Shown here: positions 34,709 to 42,684 of the stretch, in pieces
Layout of the letters: the number at the start of each line of letters is the position of its first letter
Numbering within the stretch: the stretch's first letter is position 1
Assembly (NCBI GenBank): GCA_022768945.1
Contig: JALEKY010000048.1
Span: 1 to 42,741 of the forward strand
Direction: 5' to 3'
Source of the DNA: Christensenellaceae bacterium
Lineage (GTDB): Bacteria; Bacillota; Clostridia; Christensenellales; Borkfalkiaceae
Length of the DNA: 42,741 nt
The notes under the pieces: generated by a model
Databases searched by the model: none
Seen by the model: only the letters and a program-made list of their open reading frames with translations
Told to the model about the DNA's origin: nothing
Made by a program: the position numbers and the translations under genes

Positions 34709-35241
34709 ATGCCGTTAGTACCTGCTAAATGCGCTAATTGCGGAGGGGTGCTCGATATTGATCCGTCAAAGAGGCCGCGATATGTTCTCATTGCGGAACG
34801 CCGTTTATAAGCGAAAAGGCGATTAACAATTATAAAATAACCAACGTTGCGAATTACAACACGGTAAACAACATAACGGGCGGAGAAATTCATATTCACA
34901 CCGCCGAAAGCGACGCGCCGAAAAGATTGCTGAGGAGCGTGTTCGCCGGAGTGAAACAAGATAATGTCGACGTTATAATAAGCAACGAAGATAAGCTCGA
35001 AACGAAATATCCCGAAAGCCCCGAGTATCTTATGGCTAAGGTTCTTGACGAAGTTTATACCGCATTCAGGAATTACCACCGCGATAGCGTGGGATGGTGT
35101 CATATAGAAAACCTTATTACGGTCAAAGAAACAGCTGCGGAACTCTTTGAAGAGTATTATCCGTTTATAAAAAAGACTATTAATGACGCGATAAGCGAAG
35201 CTAACGGTAAAGAGTATACCGGGGAAAGGTTTTTCGAATGA
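34709..35241 (+). pseudogene. Zinc-ribbon protein gene with a one-base frameshift
   Basis: Starts MPLVPAKCANCGGVLDID, a common clostridial zinc-ribbon N-terminus, with AGGAG upstream. The frame breaks at about 34768-34770: the expected K-E-A-A-I-C-S-H-C-G continues only if one A is added to the AAA run (TCAAAGAG to TCAAAAGAG). As written it ends after 33 residues. The second frame continues with CSHCGTPFISEKAINNYKI, exactly the second zinc knuckle, then a soluble domain of about 130 residues ending ERFFE. Restored length is 177. It could be a sequencing error, a recent mutation, or slippage at the A run. The rest is free of stops, so decay would be very recent. Confidence 0.75.
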
Positions 35242-35420
35242 ATCCATAATTTAATTATAGCAGGTTATAGCAGGCAAAGAATAAATATCAATAGAAAAAC
35301 GCAATATTTTTTTGCAAATTTTTCCACATAGTCCCCTATATCTAAGAGTTTTTTAAAAAAACGATGATTACTGCAGTAAAAAATCGCAAGTAATCAGTGC
35401 GTTTCGCACGCGTGTTTGTT
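35242..35420. other. Gene-free stretch with a TGATTACT inverted repeat
   Basis: No reading frame is credible. It contains a direct pair TATAGCAGG (about 35258-35275) and an inverted pair TGATTACT/AGTAATCA (about 35364-35397) with a 17-base centre including CTGCAG. These may be operator or hairpin sequences ahead of the isomerase promoter. Confidence 0.4.
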
Positions 35421-35449
35421 TTGACTTTTTTCTATAAATATAGTAAAAT
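35421..35449 (+). promoter_or_regulatory. Promoter of the isomerase-ROK operon
   Basis: TTGACT (35421-35426), 17 bases, TAAAAT (35444-35449). The ATG follows 47 bases later, with GGAAAGG as ribosome site. Confidence 0.78.
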
Positions 35450-35496
35450 AATGCAAAAATATCATCGACGGGATATGAAGGAAAGGTAATAGACAA

Positions 35497-36135
35497 ATGA
35501 AAGAAAGTACGGTAAAGCTTATATACGAAATGCTTGAAAATTCCGGGTTCGGTAAAAAATATGCGGAGGAAATTTTTTCCGCCACGGAAGCGATTGCAAA
35601 CGCGTTTAAAACGGGGCACAGACTTTACGCTTGCGGCAACGGAGGAAGCGCGTCTGACGCGGAACACATAGTAGGCGAGTTTGCTAAATCGTTCAAGAAA
35701 AAAAGACCTGTTCAAAAGGAATTCGCGGAGAAGTTCCTCGGCGTTTTCCCCGAGTGCGTAGAAGTAGCGGAAAAGACCGAAATCGGATTGCCGGCGTTCA
35801 GCCTTGTAAGTCAAAGCGGAATAATGACTGCCGTCAACAACGACATAGGCGGGGACTACGTTTTTTCTCAGCAGGCTTATGCGTACGTTAACGACGGGGA
35901 TATTTTGGTAGGAATTTCCACTTCGGGCAATTCCGCGCCGGTATGCAACGCCGCGAGAATAGCTAAAGTTAAGGGAGCGACGGTCATCGCCTTTACGGGT
36001 AAAACGGGCGGCGATCTCAAAGAGCTTGCCGATGTATGTATTCTCAGCGAAAAACAGGAAACCTATCTTATTCAGCAGGAACATATAGTAATGTATCACG
36101 CCGTATGCGCCGCGGTCGAGGAGGAGCTTATATGA
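35497..36135 (+). CDS. gmhA: GmhA-like sedoheptulose-7-phosphate isomerase (SIS domain)
   Basis: 212 residues. The SIS phosphosugar motif GNGGSASDAEHIVGEF (about 47) and ISTSGNSAPV (about 146) bind the sugar phosphate. The GmhA metal/active-site residues are seen as H and E in AEHIVGEF, and Q and H in LIQQEHIVMYH. GmhA converts sedoheptulose-7-phosphate to heptose-7-phosphate for surface heptose. The central region is longer than in E. coli GmhA, so another ketose phosphate is possible. It overlaps the ROK kinase gene by 3 bases. Confidence 0.85.
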   Translation: MKESTVKLIYEMLENSGFGKKYAEEIFSATEAIANAFKTGHRLYACGNGGSASDAEHIVGEFAKSFKKKRPVQKEFAEKFLGVFPECVEVAEKTEIGLPAFSLVSQSGIMTAVNNDIGGDYVFSQQAYAYVNDGDILVGISTSGNSAPVCNAARIAKVKGATVIAFTGKTGGDLKELADVCILSEKQETYLIQQEHIVMYHAVCAAVEEELI

Positions 36136-37097
36136 TAGGCGGTTTCGATATAGGCGGAACGAAATGCGCCGCGCTTATCGGGGAGGACAAAGGAAGCGAC
36201 CTTGAAATTTTCGATCGCAGAGAATTCAAAACCGAGGGCACACCGTATGAAGTTATAGCAAAACTTATATCCGTTTTAAAACAGGAGCTTTCGGACAAAA
36301 GCAAAACGGAAAAGGATTTAACCGCGATAGGCGTTTCCTGCGGGGGACCTCTCGACGGGAAAAGAGGTATAATAATGTCGCCGCCGAACCTTCCCGGTTG
36401 GGATAATATCCGCATAACCGAGATTATCCGAAAAGAACTCGGCGTAAAAGCGTACCTTTGCAACGACGCGGACGCTTCGGCTATAGCGGAATGGAAGTAC
36501 GGCGCGGGCAAAGGCTCGGAAAATATGGTTTTTCTCACGTTCGGCACGGGGCTCGGCGCGGGGCTTATTTTAAACGGAAAGCTTTACGTCGGCGCGAACA
36601 ATTTCGCGGGGGAAGCGGGGCACATACGTCTTGATAATCAGGGACCATGCGGGTATGGTAAAATCGGCTCGTTCGAAGGATTTTGCAGCGGAGGGGGGAT
36701 TGCCCGTCTTGCGAAAAACAGAGTTCTTGAAATCCTGCAAACGGGTGAAAAGCCGGATTTTTGCGCTTCGGTAAGCGAGCTTGCAAACATAACGGCTAAA
36801 TCGCTTTTTGGCGCCGCCGAGAACGGAAGCAAACTTGCAAAAGATATTTTTGCGGAAGTAGGCGACTATTTCGGTTTGGGGCTTTCGTATATTATAGACT
36901 TACTCAATCCCGAAAGAATTATCGTTGGCGGAGTGTATATGCGCGCTCATAAATATATAGAAAAATCCATGCGCGCGAGGATTAAAAAAGAATGCCTTTC
37001 CGTCCCGGCTAAGGTCAAAGTTCTTCCTGCCGGGCTCGGAGAAAAAATAGGAGATTACGCCGCGCTTTCGATTGCCGCGAACGCGAATAACAGATAG
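36132..37097 (+). CDS. ROK-family sugar kinase
   Basis: 321 residues from the ATG at 36132, which overlaps the isomerase stop (ATGA); the longer open frame upstream lies inside that gene. GGFDIGGTKCAALIGED is the phosphate-binding loop, CNDADASAIAEW holds the catalytic Asp, and FGTGLGAGLILNG is the second ATP motif. The zinc motif of classical ROK kinases (C-x-C-G-x-x-G-C-x-E) reads GPCGYGKIGSFEGFCSG, keeping only the first cysteine. This variant probably lacks the structural zinc. The tight linkage to a GmhA-like isomerase suggests both act on one sugar-phosphate route. The exact sugar is unknown. Confidence 0.85.
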   Translation: MIGGFDIGGTKCAALIGEDKGSDLEIFDRREFKTEGTPYEVIAKLISVLKQELSDKSKTEKDLTAIGVSCGGPLDGKRGIIMSPPNLPGWDNIRITEIIRKELGVKAYLCNDADASAIAEWKYGAGKGSENMVFLTFGTGLGAGLILNGKLYVGANNFAGEAGHIRLDNQGPCGYGKIGSFEGFCSGGGIARLAKNRVLEILQTGEKPDFCASVSELANITAKSLFGAAENGSKLAKDIFAEVGDYFGLGLSYIIDLLNPERIIVGGVYMRAHKYIEKSMRARIKKECLSVPAKVKVLPAGLGEKIGDYAALSIAANANNR

Positions 37098-37120
37098 AAA
37101 ATGAAATCTATAAACATAGT

Positions 37121-37157
37121 AAAAGTGCCGTTTATCGCGAAAAACCGGCGCTTTTTT
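37121..37157 (+). terminator. Terminator of the isomerase-ROK operon
   Basis: AAAAGTGCCG (37121-37130) pairs with CGGCGCTTTT (37146-37155), 10 bp with one wobble, followed by two more T. Confidence 0.85.
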
Positions 37158-37279
37158 CTTGCTGAAAAATAGATAACGATGAAGGACGGAGCCCCTAAAA
37201 TCTTCTTTTCCCTCGTATATTCGGCTAAGCGTTTGTCAATAATAAAGTCGTAGCCGGTGGCGATAGCGTCAGAACACAC
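37158..37279 (-). pseudogene. Possible short coding remnant on the minus strand
   Basis: The minus strand from 37279 reads MCSDAIATGYDFIIDKRLAE then YTREKKILGAPSFIVIYF before running into the terminator at 37157. The first 40 residues look protein-like, with no low complexity, unlike a chance frame. There is no ribosome site and the frame has no proper end, so it may be the tail of a degraded gene. I do not recognise the family with certainty. Confidence 0.3.
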
Positions 37280-37418
37280 AAGAAAGGCGAATCTTTAGCC
37301 TTTTCGTAAACGCTCGAGCATCATTACCGTCGGCTAAGGGTAGCTGAAAACCTTGCGCGTACATATAATGTAACGGGGCTTCGGTTATCTCGATAATCTT
37401 ATTTCGGGGGATGACATT
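37280..37418. other. Leader of mazF without an antitoxin gene
   Basis: The stretch upstream of mazF was checked in all frames for a small antitoxin (about 70-95 codons) and none is present. It contains a GAAAGGC/GCCTTTTC hairpin (about 37281-37307). A TATAAT box (about 37364) could serve mazF. Confidence 0.5.
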
Positions 37419-37781
37419 ATGATAAAACGAGGCGAACTATATTACGCCGATTTAAGCCCCGTGGTCGGGAGCGAACAAGGCGGAGTAAGACCTGTGCTCG
37501 TGGTGCAGAACGATATAGGCAACAAATACAGCCCCACGGTTATTGCCGCCGCGGTTACGAGTAAAATCAACAAAGCCAAGCTTCCGACGCATATCGAGCT
37601 CGGGGCGGAGCAGTACGGTCTGAGCAAAGATTCCGTAGTTCTGCTCGAACAAATCAGAACGATAGACAAGCGCAGGCTTAAAGAGCGCATAGGTATGTTG
37701 CCCGCCGTCACTATGAGCATGGTGAACGACGCGCTTCTTATAAGTCTCGGTTTCGGAGAAAATCGCGATACCGTAAACTGA
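37419..37781 (+). CDS. mazF: MazF/PemK-family mRNA endoribonuclease (NdoA-like)
   Basis: 120 residues, the normal length. It closely follows Bacillus Ndo[38 protein letters not shown], and [15 protein letters not shown]. The catalytic Arg and Thr of the family are in GGVRPVLV and AAAVTSKI. It cuts single-stranded mRNA at short sequences as the toxin of a toxin-antitoxin pair. GGGGGAT precedes the ATG. No antitoxin gene precedes it, unlike ndoAI-ndoA of Bacillus. A terminator follows. Confidence 0.93.
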   Translation: MIKRGELYYADLSPVVGSEQGGVRPVLVVQNDIGNKYSPTVIAAAVTSKINKAKLPTHIELGAEQYGLSKDSVVLLEQIRTIDKRRLKERIGMLPAVTMSMVNDALLISLGFGENRDTVN

Positions 37782-37809
37782 ACGCGGTTATGCCGAAACT
37801 AAAAATAAT

Positions 37810-37857
37810 TCCTTCCGACTTCGCGGATATAAAATGCGTTCGTCGGGAGGATTTTTT
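37810..37857 (+). terminator. Terminator of mazF
   Basis: TCCTTCCGAC (37810-37819) pairs with GTCGGGAGGA (37842-37851) with one wobble, followed by six T. The loop is long (22 bases) and contains CGCGGA. Confidence 0.82.
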
Positions 37858-37940
37858 GTGCCCGGGATAGGCAAAAGTGATTTTCTCGTTCCCGCGATAA
37901 GAAGTAATTTTCCCTAATTTGTCCTATTAAAAACAAACGC

Positions 37941-37969
37941 TTGATTTATTTTTTCAAATGGTATAAAAT
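37941..37969 (+). promoter_or_regulatory. Promoter of the nicotinate phosphoribosyltransferase gene
   Basis: TTGATT (37941-37946), 17 bases, TAAAAT (37964-37969). The leader (about 37977-38028) holds a GGGAATTCCC palindrome and a second GATTCCCG, which could form alternative hairpins, but it matches no riboswitch I recognise. Confidence 0.7.
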
Positions 37970-38028
37970 TAAAATAAATATCTGTGGGAATTCCCGTTAG
38001 CGACAGAGATTCCCGTCGAGAGGTAAAA

Positions 38029-39468
38029 ATGGAAAAAAGAAATTTAACTCTGCTGACCGACTTATACGAACTTACGATGATGAACGGCTATTTCAACGAG
38101 GGCTACAAAGATCAGATAGCCGTGTTCGATATTTTTTTCCGTCAGCACGATTTGATTACGTACTCTCTTGCCGCCGGGCTCGAGCAAGCCATAGACTATG
38201 TGGAAAACCTTCGCTTCGGCAAAGAAGAGATAGAGTATCTTAAGGGATTAAATCTTTTTTCGGAAGAATTCCTCAAATATCTTTCGGATTTTAAATTCAC
38301 GGGCGATATTTACGCCGTGCCGGAAGGGACGATGGTTTTTCCCGGCGAACCTATTCTAACGGTAAAAGCTCCCGTAATTCAGGCGCAACTCATAGAAACC
38401 GCGCTTCTCAACATTATAAATCATCAAACGCTCATCGCTTCCAAAGCCGCTAAAATCTGTTATGCGGCAAAAGGAGATTCCGTTATGGAATTCGGCTTAA
38501 GAAGGGCGCAGGGACCTGACGCCGGCATATACGGTACGAGAGCTTCGATAATCGGCGGGTGCGGTTCTACTTCGAACGTGCTCGCGGGGCAGATGTTCGA
38601 TATTAAAGTTGCGGGTACTCACGCGCACAGCTGGGTAATGAATTTTCCGTCCGAACTCGAGGCGTTCCGCGCGTACGCAAGGCTTTACCCGGACGCGACG
38701 CTTCTTCTCTGCGACACTTACGATACGCTCAGAAGCGGCATTCCCAACGCGATAAAGGTTTTCGACGAGCTTAAGGCGGCGGGGCATAAACCGCTCGGAA
38801 TAAGGCTCGACTCGGGCGACCTCGCGTATCTTTCAAAAAAGGCGAAGGAGATGCTCGTGAAAGCCGGCTATCCGGACGCGGTTATCTGCGCTTCGGGCGA
38901 TTTGGACGAATACTCGATTACCTCGCTTAAAAATCAGGGCGCGGCGATTTCTCTTTGGGGAGTAGGCACAAAGATGATCACGGGCGACAGGCTTCCCGCG
39001 CTCGGCGGAGTGTACAAGCTTGCCGCGGTTGAGGAAAACGGAAAGCTTATCCCGAAAATCAAGCTCAGCGATAACGCCGTAAAAATCACCAACCCCGGTT
39101 TTAAAAATATTTACAGAATTTACGACGGTCAGACGGGTAAGGCGGAAGCCGATCTTATTCACTTAAGAGGAGAAAAAATAGATACGGACAAGCCGCTTAC
39201 GATTTTCCACCCCGTCGATACCTGGAAGAAGATTACTTTCGAGAACTATAAAATACGCGAACTTTCCGTACCCGTTATTCTCGGCGGCAAAACCGTTTAC
39301 AAATTCCCGACGCTTAAAGAAGTGGCGAAATACGCTAAATCGGAGATGGATTCTTTCTGGGACGAATATTTGCGCATAGATAATCCGCATATTTTCAAAG
39401 TAGACCTTTCAAAAGAGCTTTACGATTTGAAAACCGGAATGATTAACGAAATAAGAGGAAAGAAATAA
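38029..39468 (+). CDS. pncB: Nicotinate phosphoribosyltransferase
   Basis: 479 residues from the ATG at 38029, chosen for AGAGGT upstream and the family start (RNLTLLTDLYELTMMNGY); the 15 residues in front are translated leader. EFGLRRAQGPDAG, GTHAHSWVM and RLDSGDLAYLSKKA contain the phosphoribosyl and nicotinate contacts, and the His of GTHAHS is the conserved phosphorylation-site region. It makes nicotinate mononucleotide for NAD salvage. Monocistronic as far as can be seen; lspA follows after 75 bases. Confidence 0.95.
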   Translation: MEKRNLTLLTDLYELTMMNGYFNEGYKDQIAVFDIFFRQHDLITYSLAAGLEQAIDYVENLRFGKEEIEYLKGLNLFSEEFLKYLSDFKFTGDIYAVPEGTMVFPGEPILTVKAPVIQAQLIETALLNIINHQTLIASKAAKICYAAKGDSVMEFGLRRAQGPDAGIYGTRASIIGGCGSTSNVLAGQMFDIKVAGTHAHSWVMNFPSELEAFRAYARLYPDATLLLCDTYDTLRSGIPNAIKVFDELKAAGHKPLGIRLDSGDLAYLSKKAKEMLVKAGYPDAVICASGDLDEYSITSLKNQGAAISLWGVGTKMITGDRLPALGGVYKLAAVEENGKLIPKIKLSDNAVKITNPGFKNIYRIYDGQTGKAEADLIHLRGEKIDTDKPLTIFHPVDTWKKITFENYKIRELSVPVILGGKTVYKFPTLKEVAKYAKSEMDSFWDEYLRIDNPHIFKVDLSKELYDLKTGMINEIRGKK

Positions 39469-39543
39469 GCGCGTTAATATGCGAAAAAGGCGGTTTTTAG
39501 GAACGTATAGCACAAAAAGCGCTTTGTATTTCGAGAGGTGAAA

Positions 39544-40038
39544 ATGGTTTATTTTCTTGTTTTGATATTTATTATACTTGCCGATCAGGTTACGAAAATC
39601 GCCGTTGCGGCGCAAGGGACGGGGTGGTCTATGGAAATAATTCCGGGGCTGTTCTCGTTCGACTACACGCAAAACAAGGGCGCGGCTTTTTCCTGCCTTT
39701 CGGGAGTGAGTTGGGCGCAGGATTTCTTTGCAATACTTACCTTTATAATTCTGCCCGTTTTGTATATAGCGTTTTTATATATGGGTAAAAACAGAAAATG
39801 GCTGAAAACTTCTTTCGTCTTGCTTATAGGCGGAACGCTCGGCAATTTTATCGACCGCATCGTTTTTAATTCAGTAACCGATTTTATACATATACATTTC
39901 TTCCCGGCTATTTTCAACGTGGCGGACATTGCGCTTACCGTCGGCGCGATAATGCTTATAGTCTGGTTTGTTTTTCTTGACGACGAAGCGATTATTCCGA
40001 TAGGAAAGAAAAAGAGGAAAAATGAAAAGCAAAATTAA
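39544..40038 (+). CDS. lspA: Lipoprotein signal peptidase (SPase II)
   Basis: 164 residues from the ATG at 39544, with AGAGG 5 bases upstream (a GTG two codons earlier lies inside that site). Four membrane helices. The catalytic aspartates are D113 in SVTDFI and D128 in FNVADIAL; GNFIDR and TQNKGAAFS are the other family motifs. It cleaves the signal peptide of lipid-modified prolipoproteins, such as the lipoprotein of this window. The 3' end overlaps the pseudouridine synthase frame by 17 bases. Confidence 0.95.
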   Translation: MVYFLVLIFIILADQVTKIAVAAQGTGWSMEIIPGLFSFDYTQNKGAAFSCLSGVSWAQDFFAILTFIILPVLYIAFLYMGKNRKWLKTSFVLLIGGTLGNFIDRIVFNSVTDFIHIHFFPAIFNVADIALTVGAIMLIVWFVFLDDEAIIPIGKKKRKNEKQN

Positions 40039-41041
40039 CGAAAACGCCCCCGAAAAAAGGGGCGTTCTTTTAAATAACGGCGAAGATTTTTTGAATGAGA
40101 ATTTGACGAATGAAGACGAAAAAGCCGCCGTTATCGCACAAAAACAGATATTTATCGCGGATAAATTCTATTCTCGGGCGGACGTTTTTCTTTCAGAAAA
40201 GACGGGATTTACGAGGAGCAGAATTCAGAAAATTCTCGATAAGGGAAACGCGGAATTAAACGGCAAACCTTTAAAAAACAAAACGTCGTTAAAAGCGGGC
40301 GACGAGGTATCTCTCGAAATTCCCGATCCCGAAGAAATAAGCCTCGAACCTGAAAATATTCCCCTCGATATTATTTACGAAGACGATTGTCTTGCCGTTA
40401 TAAACAAACAGCAAGGGCTTACCGTTCACGCGGGCAGCGGCATAAAAAGCGGAACGCTCGTCAACGCGCTTCTGTACCATCTCGACAGCTTAAGCGGAAT
40501 AAACGGGGTGATTCGTCCAGGAATAGTTCACAGAATAGACAAGGATACGTCCGGGCTTCTCGTAGTCGCAAAGAATGACAAAGCGCACATATCGCTGTCC
40601 GAGCAGATTGCCGAAAAAACTTGCAAAAGGACTTACCTCGCTCTTCTTTCGGGCGTTTTAAAAGACGAAAAAGGTCATATAGAAACATATATAGACAGGT
40701 CGATGAGAGACAGAACCATGATGGCTGTATCTTCTTCCGGCAGGCTTGCGATTACCGATTACAGGGTGGTGAAAAGATACCCGGAGTATACGCTTACCGA
40801 GTTTTCTCTTCATACCGGAAGAACGCATCAGATAAGAGTGCATGCGAAATATATCGGTCATCCGGTCGTGGGCGATAAGGTGTACGGAACAAAGACTTGC
40901 AAGTTTAATCTGAACGGGCAGCTTTTGCACGCGTTCAGGCTTGAGTTTACTCATCCCGAAACGGGCGAGAGGATGACTTTCGAAGCTCCGCTCCCCGATT
41001 ATTTCGTCAAGGTTCTCGACGTTCTCGATAAAAAGCAATAA
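40022..41041 (+). CDS. RluD-type ribosomal/tRNA pseudouridine synthase
   Basis: 339 residues. An S4 RNA-binding domain (about 45-105, SRADVFLSEKTGFTRSRIQK) precedes the catalytic domain with HRIDKDTSGLLV (catalytic D173) and SLHTGRTHQIRVHAKYIGHP. It isomerises uridines in structured RNA; RluA/RluC/RluD members cannot be told apart here. The ATG at 40022 has AGAGG and overlaps lspA. The first 42 residues are a non-conserved extension whose DNA contains a terminator-like hairpin (40043-40071). Confidence 0.9.
   Translation: MKSKINENAPEKRGVLLNNGEDFLNENLTNEDEKAAVIAQKQIFIADKFYSRADVFLSEKTGFTRSRIQKILDKGNAELNGKPLKNKTSLKAGDEVSLEIPDPEEISLEPENIPLDIIYEDDCLAVINKQQGLTVHAGSGIKSGTLVNALLYHLDSLSGINGVIRPGIVHRIDKDTSGLLVVAKNDKAHISLSEQIAEKTCKRTYLALLSGVLKDEKGHIETYIDRSMRDRTMMAVSSSGRLAITDYRVVKRYPEYTLTEFSLHTGRTHQIRVHAKYIGHPVVGDKVYGTKTCKFNLNGQLLHAFRLEFTHPETGERMTFEAPLPDYFVKVLDVLDKKQ
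40043..40071 (+). terminator. Terminator-like hairpin inside the start of the pseudouridine synthase gene
   Basis: AACGCCCC (40043-40050) and GGGGCGTT (40059-40066) form a perfect GC-rich 8-bp stem with a CGAAAAAA loop, followed by CTTTT. It lies 5 bases after the lspA stop and about 20 bases into the downstream frame. Confidence 0.65.
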
Positions 41042-41127
41042 ACGTAGGCGGCTGCTTGTTGCGGCTTCGGAGTGGAATGCAATCCTTAAAAAACATTTTT
41101 CAAATTTTTCCTATAATGAAAAAACGT
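41042..41127. other. Intergenic stretch with a possible degraded repeat copy
   Basis: Near 41071-41089 GGAGTGGAATGCAATCC resembles the right end of the dispersed repeat (GGAATGGAATCCC) but with several changes. Otherwise AT-rich without a gene. Confidence 0.3.
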
Positions 41128-41156
41128 TTTACTTTTTTTCGTTAAAGTTATATAAT
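41128..41156 (+). promoter_or_regulatory. Promoter of the antiporter gene
   Basis: TTTACT (41128-41133), 17 bases, TATAAT (41151-41156). The start codon is about 193 bases downstream of the expected transcript start, an unusually long leader. Confidence 0.72.
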
Positions 41157-41162
41157 AATTTA

Positions 41163-41355
41163 CGTTTTCAAACAAGGGTAGGCTTTTAAACTCCGAAGGA
41201 ACGGTTGTTTAGTTCCCTTTTTGAATTTGATAAAATACTCTGTAAATGCGTTTTTCGGGTAAAAGATACCGGAAGCGGCGAGTTTTTTCCGTCGGTTTTG
41301 AGGGAAACTTTCCGTTTGAGGCTTTTTACGAAAAGTGTTTGTTAAGGTTGATAAT
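41163..41355 (+). other. Long untranslated leader of the antiporter gene
   Basis: About 190 bases with no reading frame. It contains a GGAAC/GTTCC hairpin followed by CTTTTTG (about 41200-41225), which could act as an attenuator. AAGGG upstream (about 41173) could pair alternatively with the CCCTT of that hairpin. It matches no riboswitch class I recognise. Confidence 0.4.
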
Positions 41356-42642
41356 ATGACGGACGTACTTAAAACAATTTTTACGATAGCCGTGATTTTG
41401 CTTTCAACAAAGCTTCTCGGCTTGCTTATGAGGAAACTCGGGCTTCCGCAGGTAATAGGCGGAATTCTCGCCGGGCTTCTCATAGGTCCTACTATCTGGG
41501 GCTCGTTTATACCCGCCAACGATTTCTTTCCGCTTAGCGCGAAATTCGTAGATACCTTTTCGGAAATAGGCGTTATACTCGTATTGTTTTCCGCGGGGTT
41601 GGAAACTAACCTGAAAGAGCTTAAAGAACTCGGCTTTACCGCGTTCGTGGTGGCGATGGGCGGCGTTTTGTTGCCTCTCGCGCTTGGTACGGGTGTCGGA
41701 ATGATTTTTGTCTATCCAGAAACTCACGATATTTTCTCGGCAATATTTATCGGCGTTATAATGTGTGCGACCTCTGTAGGCATCACTGTCGAAACGCTTA
41801 AAGAACTCGGCAAACTCAATTCGAAAGTCGGTACTATAATCGTATCGGCGGCGATTATCGACGACGTTATCGGCATAGTCGTTTTAACCGTGTTTATGAG
41901 CGTAGCGGGCGACAGCGGAAGCACTTCTCCCATACTCGAAGCAATTAATCCGAGCGGAAACGCGCTTATATCCATTTTGTGGATGTGCGTGTATTTCGTA
42001 ATCGCAATCGGCGGCGGCGTGTTTATATCCAAGCTTTTCCATTGGATAAGCGAAAAGCACCCCGACACGCACAGACTTCCCATTTATTCGCTTGCCGTAT
42101 GCTTTATTTACGCGGTCGTTGCCGAAGTGGTTTTCGGCGTTGCGGATATTACGGGCGCATACATAGCAGGCGTTGTGCTCAGCACGAACCATCGCTGCGC
42201 GCAGTACGTCGATAAAAAAGTGGCAATCAACTCGTACATGCTTTTCGGCCCGATTTTCTTTGCCCATATAGGTATGGAAATTTCGTTCGAAGGTTTTAAC
42301 GGCGGGATTATTCTGTTCGCGCTTGCGTTCGTTGCGGCGGCGATTATCGGAAAAATTTTAGGTTGCGGTCTTACTTCGCGAATGTTTAAATTCGGCTGGC
42401 GCGACAGTATGATAGTAGGTTTCGGTATGATTGCGAGGGGGGAAGTAGCCCTCGTCGTAGCTCAAAAAGGAATAAGATCCGGGCTTATGGACGGTACTCA
42501 CTTAACCGTTGTAGTAATGCTCGTTCTCGTAAGTTCCGTTCTTTGCCCGCTTTGCCTTAAAGCGTTATCCGGCGGAGATAAAAAGCCGCCTTTATCGGAG
42601 ATTATCGAGCAAAAAGAGAGCGAAAGCCAAAAGGCGGTTTAA
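41356..42642 (+). CDS. Cation:proton antiporter, CPA2 family
   Basis: 428 residues from the ATG at 41356 (AAGGTTGAT upstream). About twelve membrane helices. The CPA2 hallmarks are the early LPQVIGGILAGLLIGP, LFSAGLETNLKEL and, in the transport core, IVSAAIIDDVIGIVV with the Asp pair, plus GMIARGEVALVVA. It exchanges Na+ or K+ for protons across the membrane. No TrkA-N/RCK domain is attached. The C-terminal tail is short and acidic. It has its own promoter with a long leader. Confidence 0.9.
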   Translation: MTDVLKTIFTIAVILLSTKLLGLLMRKLGLPQVIGGILAGLLIGPTIWGSFIPANDFFPLSAKFVDTFSEIGVILVLFSAGLETNLKELKELGFTAFVVAMGGVLLPLALGTGVGMIFVYPETHDIFSAIFIGVIMCATSVGITVETLKELGKLNSKVGTIIVSAAIIDDVIGIVVLTVFMSVAGDSGSTSPILEAINPSGNALISILWMCVYFVIAIGGGVFISKLFHWISEKHPDTHRLPIYSLAVCFIYAVVAEVVFGVADITGAYIAGVVLSTNHRCAQYVDKKVAINSYMLFGPIFFAHIGMEISFEGFNGGIILFALAFVAAAIIGKILGCGLTSRMFKFGWRDSMIVGFGMIARGEVALVVAQKGIRSGLMDGTHLTVVVMLVLVSSVLCPLCLKALSGGDKKPPLSEIIEQKESESQKAV

Positions 42643-42684
42643 ACTTTTAAGAATTAAAAATTCTGAGATATAGCTAAATAAGTG

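Noticed and set aside
37981-38028. GGGAATTCCC palindrome before the nicotinate phosphoribosyltransferase gene as an NAD riboswitch
   Set aside because: The leader is too short and matches no NAD riboswitch pattern I know; kept only as a note on the promoter.
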